Origin: Bernardetia sp. ABR2-2B
GTDB lineage: Bacteria > Bacteroidota > Bacteroidia > Cytophagales > Bernardetiaceae
Length of the DNA stretch: 64,000 nt
Assembly (NCBI RefSeq): GCF_037126435.1
Contig: NZ_CP147020.1
Coordinates: 5,035,001-5,099,000, forward strand
Reading direction: 5' to 3'
Shown: one piece after another, positions 59,827 through 64,000 of the stretch
Layout: every line of letters starts with the position of its first letter
How positions within the stretch are numbered: the first letter of the stretch is position 1
The notes under the pieces: model-generated
Seen by the model: the letters and a program-made list of their open reading frames with translations, nothing else
What the model was told of the DNA's origin: nothing
Database searches by the model: none
Made by a program: the position numbers and the translations under genes

Positions 59827-61560
59827 TTAATACTCTAGCGTCTCAAAAATAATCTCTTCTTCTGCTACATTTCCTAACTTATCTTTTACTTCTACCAAAA
59901 TAGTATAACTTTTATTTTTAGCAAAGCCACTTATTTTTCCATTATAAAGACGCTTTCCACTTCCATTTATACGATAATAAATTTGTTCGGTGTTAGTCTG
60001 TCCATCTTGCGCCCCCAAAAATAACTGAACATAAGAAGGATATGCTGTATCTCTTCCTTCATCTGGCAACGTACTAAAATGATAGAAAACAGTAGGAGCT
60101 TCTGCATCAACAGCAAAAGAAGTATTGATAGTATTTCTATTATTTACATTATCATAACCAATAATTTCAAGGCTTTGCATACCAGACTCACGAACATTAA
60201 AAGGAGAATCATATTCTATTTCTTCGCCTTGTCCATTTATTTTATAAGTTACTCGTTGCAAACCAGATTCATTATCATTTGCCGTTAATCTCAAATTAGT
60301 TTCTGGACTGATATAAAGAATATCTCCTTTTTGAAATGTCTTTCCTTGATATTTATAACCTAATTTTGGACCTGTCAAATCTACGTAAACAGCACTTACA
60401 TTGTGTCTGTATGTATCAAAGCGTGGGTCAATAGCTCCTTCAACACCTTTATTTTCTGTGTTATCAACGGCATAATAACGAATCGTATGCGTTCCAGATT
60501 TAGAAGGCAAGTAAAAAGGGTCTTTATATTGCGCCCATTCTCCTCCATCAATTGAATACCAAACTTCTTTTACACCTGATTTATTATCAACGGCTGTCAG
60601 TTTTAGCTTCGTACGACCAGAAAAATAAACTTGCTGACCTACAATAAATTTATCTCCCAAAACATCAGCCGACATAATAGGTGCAGTTCTGTCTAAGTAA
60701 AAAGAAAATGATTGTTCGGCTTCTTCATTTTTTAAATAATCAGTAGAATAAAAAGTAAGTGTATGATTTCCGTCACTCAAAGCTTGTAAAGGCAAGTTTC
60801 TCTTGTTATAATAAGGCTTGTAGTTTTGTTCGTCAAAACGATAAAATGTATTTTTTACACCTACACTATTGTCTTCTAGCGTAAAGTAAATTTTTGTGCC
60901 TAGTGAAATTACATTTTCAGAATTAATTCCGACAACATTATACGTACTGATTGGAGGAGAAACATCGACAACAAATTCTTTTGTATTTTCTTTCTCTACA
61001 TTTCCTACCTTATCTAATGAGAAATAACGAAGCAAATGGTCGCCTTCCGAATCTACTGAAATCGTATTGGTATAAGGTTGATTTCCCAACCCATCAAGAT
61101 TAAAAAACAATCCTTCTACACCAGACATTTGGTCTTTTACATCAAGTGTGATTTTCAAGTCTTGTCCATAAAAAGTAGTTCCTTGTTTACGATATACGTA
61201 AGGCGTAGTAAATTTTGAAGTAGAGTTTGGCGCAAGTCCGTCAGCATAAATTATATATTCATAGCTATTTCTAGGGTTTTTTCCATCACTATGCTTTAGA
61301 ATATGAACGCCATGTCCATCTAAGATTATAGGTTCAACTGAAATTTCTTTCGCTCCCACTTTTTTTCCAGAAAGAGGCGTTTTTTCTCCATTCGGACTAT
61401 TTGAAATATGAAGATAAACAGGTAGTTCTGCTTGTTGATAATATTTTCCATTTTCATCTACGTATGTTCCAGAAAGAGAGTCGGTTTGTGCAGAAACATT
61501 AAAGGAGAATAAGAAAATAAATAAAAATGTAACAAGTAATAAAAAGTATTTTTTTTTCAT
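59827..61560 (-). CDS. Secreted protein with OmpL47-like Ig repeats
   Basis: 577 residues with a signal peptide (MKKKYFLLLVTFLFIFLFSFNVSAQ). From about residue 125 there are repeated modules of the form DN.SGV....YRID...W.PY..P.....GNHTL.YYA.D..GN.E. Examples are VKDQMSGVEGLFFNLDGLGNQPY, LEDNSVGVKNTFYRFDEQNYKPY, AVDNKSGVKEVWYSIDGGEWAQYKDP, ANDNESGLQRVTYKINGQGEEIEYDSP and AQDGQTNTEQIYYRINGSGKRLYNG. This is the OmpL47/chitobiase-C-like Ig repeat pattern of surface proteins. No T9SS sorting domain or lipobox is present, so it may be periplasmic or attached by another route. Confidence 0.8.
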   Translation of the reverse strand: MKKKYFLLLVTFLFIFLFSFNVSAQTDSLSGTYVDENGKYYQQAELPVYLHISNSPNGEKTPLSGKKVGAKEISVEPIILDGHGVHILKHSDGKNPRNSYEYIIYADGLAPNSTSKFTTPYVYRKQGTTFYGQDLKITLDVKDQMSGVEGLFFNLDGLGNQPYTNTISVDSEGDHLLRYFSLDKVGNVEKENTKEFVVDVSPPISTYNVVGINSENVISLGTKIYFTLEDNSVGVKNTFYRFDEQNYKPYYNKRNLPLQALSDGNHTLTFYSTDYLKNEEAEQSFSFYLDRTAPIMSADVLGDKFIVGQQVYFSGRTKLKLTAVDNKSGVKEVWYSIDGGEWAQYKDPFYLPSKSGTHTIRYYAVDNTENKGVEGAIDPRFDTYRHNVSAVYVDLTGPKLGYKYQGKTFQKGDILYISPETNLRLTANDNESGLQRVTYKINGQGEEIEYDSPFNVRESGMQSLEIIGYDNVNNRNTINTSFAVDAEAPTVFYHFSTLPDEGRDTAYPSYVQLFLGAQDGQTNTEQIYYRINGSGKRLYNGKISGFAKNKSYTILVEVKDKLGNVAEEEIIFETLEY

Positions 61561-61768
61561 TTGAAAGAATAAGATAGGGAGTTCAGTAGCTTCTGTTCTA
61601 TATAAAAGAGAATATTGAATTTTATCAAGAATTAGGATAGATAAACTTTAAGGGAGTAGTCTATCGCTAAAATATTTATGTAAATTAATGAATTTTAAGC
61701 CATTTATACAATTTTTGAAGGATATTTAATTATTTCGAATTATTTTATTAAGAATCATTCTAAATGAC

Positions 61769-61776
61769 TACTTTTG
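61769..61776 (+). promoter_or_regulatory. Candidate -7 box for the CxxCH protein gene
   Basis: TACTTTTG matches TAnnTTTG, 37 nt before the ATG at 61813. A -33 TTTG is not evident. The box lies inside a small GACTACTTTTGTAGTC palindrome (61766-61781). Confidence 0.4.
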
Positions 61777-61812
61777 TAGTCTATAAAAAATATTCATTTT
61801 ATTCAATCGATT

Positions 61813-62352
61813 ATGAAAGTATCATTTGCTATTCTTGCTACTTTATGTGTTGTCTTTTTTGGCTTTCAACAGCTTAGAATTAATTCTCTTGAAGATAAAA
61901 TACTAGAATCATCAGTAGAACAACAGAAAGCCCTACAAAAAATAAAAGATGCTGATAAAGAAAACAGTAAAACAAAAGAAGAACATTACGAACTAGCTTT
62001 AGCAATGGCAAGAATGCAAACTTATATGCAAAAACTTCACTTCGCAGGGCAGAATGAAAATTGGAAACTAGCAGAGTTCTACACACACGAATTGGAAGAA
62101 ACAATGGAAGACATCATTGACCATAACGTTGTAGATGAAGGTCAAGAAATTAGTAGTTTAGTCAAAAAAATGACTTTTCCTAATATAGAAAAACTAGAAA
62201 AAAATATTGTATCAGAAGATAAAGCTTCTTTTGTAGAGGGCTATCAATTGCTCTTGCGTTCTTGTAATAATTGCCACGTAGTTAGTAAACACGAATTTAT
62301 TAAAATCACAACGCCACAAAACGAAGGTTTTATTAATCAAGATTTTAGATAG
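61813..62352 (+). CDS. Single-haem c-type cytochrome-like membrane-anchored protein
   Basis: 179 residues. An N-terminal hydrophobic helix (4-19) acts as signal anchor, followed by a charged coiled segment (20-57) and helices (58-145: HYELALAMARMQTYMQKLHFAGQNENWKLAEFYTHELEETMEDI). The haem-binding motif CNNCH is at 151-155, near the C-terminus. The helical body with a C-terminal CxxCH resembles cytochrome c-prime/b562-type bundles, but the length and the long N-terminal coil are different. No oxidase neighbour other than the di-haem peroxidase convergent to the next gene. Exact role unknown; electron transfer in the periplasm is inferred. Confidence 0.7.
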   Translation: MKVSFAILATLCVVFFGFQQLRINSLEDKILESSVEQQKALQKIKDADKENSKTKEEHYELALAMARMQTYMQKLHFAGQNENWKLAEFYTHELEETMEDIIDHNVVDEGQEISSLVKKMTFPNIEKLEKNIVSEDKASFVEGYQLLLRSCNNCHVVSKHEFIKITTPQNEGFINQDFR

Positions 62353-62413
62353 AATAAAATGAGGTTAGTCTATTTCTATATTGTATAAAAGTTAAAACAA
62401 AAGGCTATTTCAA

Positions 62414-62707
62414 ATGAAAAATGAAAAGTATATTCCTATCGATTGTGGCTTCTATGATAATTTAGAAGCCTTTGCTACGACTCAAAAAATAGTAGAAATA
62501 AATTATTTAGATAAAGAGCATAGCAAAACAATCAGACAAAAAATTAAGGTCAAAGATTTAGAAACCAAAAATGGAGAAGAGTTTATGATTTTTGAAAGCT
62601 TTGAAAGTTCTGATAAAGAAAAGCAGACTATCAAAATTCGTTTGGATAGATTAGTTACTATTGATGGAATAGAAGTTCCTAAAAATGGAGATTCTTGTGC
62701 CTTATAA
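62414..62707 (+). CDS. Rof-like Rho-binding antiterminator family protein
   Basis: 97 residues. The N-terminus YIPIDCGFYDNLEAFATTQK closely follows the Rof (YaeO) signature Y.PI.C..YD.LE, and the strands VEINYLD, IRQKIKVKDLETKNGEEFMIFES and IKIRLDRLVTIDG follow the SH3/Sm-like beta barrel of that family. Enterobacterial Rof binds the Rho RNA-binding domain and inhibits termination. The match is by pattern and the protein is slightly longer than Rof, so conservation of the Rho interaction is inferred. The last 6 nt overlap the convergent peroxidase gene. Confidence 0.75.
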   Translation: MKNEKYIPIDCGFYDNLEAFATTQKIVEINYLDKEHSKTIRQKIKVKDLETKNGEEFMIFESFESSDKEKQTIKIRLDRLVTIDGIEVPKNGDSCAL

Positions 62708-63703
62708 ACAATCCAAAAATTCTAATAAGCTTCGTTTTTCTTCATTAGATAGATTGTTTCCTTCCAAAAAATAATTCAAATTATCAATGCTTCCATCGTG
62801 TAGGTATGGAAAAGTTTTGGAAATATGACGAAGTGTAGGTGTTTTGAACTTCAAATAATCATTTGGATTTTGAGTAATTCGCTGCCTTCCTAGTTCGTTT
62901 TTATCAATGCTATGTTTTATAGAATTTGTCTCTTTTCTTGTTGTGCTATCTAAATGAAAAAAATGAAATTTATAATCTGAAAAAAGAGGTGCAGTATGAC
63001 AAGAATTACAATGAATCTCAAATAGTTTTTGTCCTTTTACTTCTGACTTTGAAAAAGTAGTTTTATTTTGCTGAACACTATCCCATTGTGTCATAAAGTG
63101 AAATTCAGAATTAGGATGAGAAGGAGAAATAATTGTTCGCTGATATTGCGCCAAAGCTCTAAAAATAAGTGCATTAGTAATTGTATCATTTCCAAAAGCA
63201 TTTTTGAATAAAGCAGGATATTTTCTGTCTTTTTGTAATAGAAAAGGTAATTTTTTCAAATCCATTGCCATTTCATCTGGATGATTAAGTGGAGCAGCAG
63301 GAAGGGATTCAAGGTTTTTTATTCCTCCATCCAAAAAAAGCCCATTTTCAGCATAAGCTACATTGATGAGTGTTGGTGTATTTCGGTTTAGTTTTTTGCC
63401 TGTTGCTCCTAGATTACTTCTATCTAAATTATCAGTAAAGTAAAGTTTTGGATTATGACAAGTAGCACACGAAATAGTATTGTTTTTAGATAGTTTTGTG
63501 TCAAAGAAAAGCATTTTTCCTAAAATAACTCCTTCTTTTGTAGTTGGGTTATGAGAAGGTTCTTTAGGTGGAGAAGGCATATAGGAAGGCAAGATAAAAC
63601 TATATTTTTCATTAGTTTTGTCTTTTGTTTTACAGGAAATAAATAATAGTATAGAAATAATAAAGAAAGACCAACTAGCAAAATTATGTCGTATTCGGTT
63701 CAT
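62702..63703 (-). CDS. Di-haem cytochrome c peroxidase (MauG/CCP family), lipoprotein
   Basis: 333 residues with a lipoprotein-type signal (FFIISILLFISC, Cys 24). Two haem c sites: CATCH at 79-83 in the N-terminal domain (NTISCATCHNPKLYFTDN) and CNSCH at 232-236 in the C-terminal domain (GQKLFEIHCNSCHTAPLFSD). The conserved AENGLFLDGGIKNLE..P segment lies between. Family members reduce hydrogen peroxide with electrons from a cytochrome, or modify partner proteins (MauG). The electron donor could be the CxxCH protein encoded at 61813, which is only a guess from proximity. Confidence 0.9.
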   Translation of the reverse strand: MNRIRHNFASWSFFIISILLFISCKTKDKTNEKYSFILPSYMPSPPKEPSHNPTTKEGVILGKMLFFDTKLSKNNTISCATCHNPKLYFTDNLDRSNLGATGKKLNRNTPTLINVAYAENGLFLDGGIKNLESLPAAPLNHPDEMAMDLKKLPFLLQKDRKYPALFKNAFGNDTITNALIFRALAQYQRTIISPSHPNSEFHFMTQWDSVQQNKTTFSKSEVKGQKLFEIHCNSCHTAPLFSDYKFHFFHLDSTTRKETNSIKHSIDKNELGRQRITQNPNDYLKFKTPTLRHISKTFPYLHDGSIDNLNYFLEGNNLSNEEKRSLLEFLDCL

Positions 63704-64000
63704 ACATTAAATATAGAAAATCATTCTCACATAATAGGCAGACAAGACGGAGTTACTGGAGATAGCATAAAAGCAAATGATGAAATTGTTTTTTGTGCTG
63801 CTTGTCAGTCCGTTTTTTTGAAAGATAGTTGGAGTTATATGAATAATGAGCATTGTGAACAGTCTGAAACACTTGATTTTGTTCCTTCGCCTATTCCAAA
63901 ACTCGTTATTCGTAAGGGAGATAAGTCAAACGATAAATTAATATACGAGGTTAAAGATGAGTTTAGGTATGAAGTTCATAGGGTTTTAGATATTCTTTTA
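63686..64000 (+). CDS. N-terminal part of a Cys-rich (zinc-ribbon-like) protein, cut by window end
   Basis: Open frame from an ATG at 63686 to the window end, at least 105 residues: MSYSVHTLNIENHSHIIGRQ, then a Cys module IVFCAACQSVFLKDSWSYMNN followed by EHCEQSETLDFVP (C-x2-C then C 17 residues after the second), which looks like a zinc-binding ribbon or RING-like finger. A spaced polar region and a helical-looking segment (YEVHRVLDILL) follow. Only the start is visible, so no function can be given. The start codon overlaps the divergent peroxidase gene by 18 nt; a downstream start would remove the overlap but also part of the Cys-module region. Confidence 0.6.
   Translation, partial: MSYSVHTLNIENHSHIIGRQDGVTGDSIKANDEIVFCAACQSVFLKDSWSYMNNEHCEQSETLDFVPSPIPKLVIRKGDKSNDKLIYEVKDEFRYEVHRVLDILL

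Overview
The window looks like a chromosomal stretch of an AT-rich, gliding-type member of the Bacteroidota (order Cytophagales; the combination is reminiscent of Bernardetia/Flexibacter litoralis-like bacteria, which is an inference). Supporting signs are type IX secretion sorting domains on two large secreted proteins, a TonB receptor paired with a DUF4249 lipoprotein, a GSCFA protein, many small lipoproteins, promoter-like boxes of the Bacteroidota form TTG / TAnnTTTG, and a mevalonate-type isoprenoid gene pair.

Layout. 1-1.4 kb: end of a probable phage or mobile segment (partial gene, small orphan ORF, D12-class adenine methylase). 1.5-7.6 kb: a secreted GldM-like protein, an acyl-lipid desaturase, HMG-CoA reductase plus a GHMP kinase, and a small membrane-anchored protein next to its decayed paralogue. 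7.6-16 kb: a 950-residue T9SS cargo protein, a 147-bp MITE-like element, GSCFA protein, ICMT-like methyltransferase and gcvP. 16-19.5 kb: lipoproteins, a REP-associated tyrosine transposase (RAYT) flanked by palindromic repeats, a histone-deacetylase-like hydrolase and tRNA-Ser(UGA). 19.5-29 kb: M28 peptidase, lipoprotein, thioesterase, response-regulator/flavoreductase fusion, aldehyde dehydrogenase, a second MITE-like element, AhpD-like protein, RicT and Nif3-like protein. 29-35 kb: lipoproteins and a two-gene caspase / EACC1-type conflict cassette, followed by two tandem thioredoxin-fold genes. 35-45.6 kb: bactofilin/AtpZ pair, barrel protein, MBOAT acyltransferase, glycosyltransferase, lone OppC-type permease, M48 peptidase, alpha/beta hydrolase and DtxR-family regulator. 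45.6-50 kb: a 1390-residue T9SS cargo protein. 50-55 kb: rplC-rplD-rplW-rplB-rpsS-rplV-rpsC, without rpsJ upstream and terminated straight after rpsC. 55-64 kb: polysaccharide deacetylase, DUF4249/TonB receptor pair, OmpL47-like repeat protein, a CxxCH protein, a Rof-like antiterminator, a di-haem peroxidase and the start of a cysteine-rich protein.

How it fits together. Most genes are single-gene or two-gene units separated by strong hairpin terminators, five of which share one inner module with a different, compensating outer stem. Coupled sets are mvaA/GHMP kinase (isoprenoid precursors), EACC1/caspase (probable regulated cell death or defence), bactofilin/AtpZ (41-nt overlap), TonB receptor/DUF4249 (outer-membrane uptake) and the ribosomal operon. 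Intergenic DNA is rich in short palindromes. Copies of the palindromes that flank the RAYT recur in at least five other places, once inside a pseudogene and once as an in-frame nine-codon segment of a glycosyltransferase. The caspase/EACC1 cassette and the RAYT-REP system are the most interesting content. Family assignments come from motif reading only; no database search was run.
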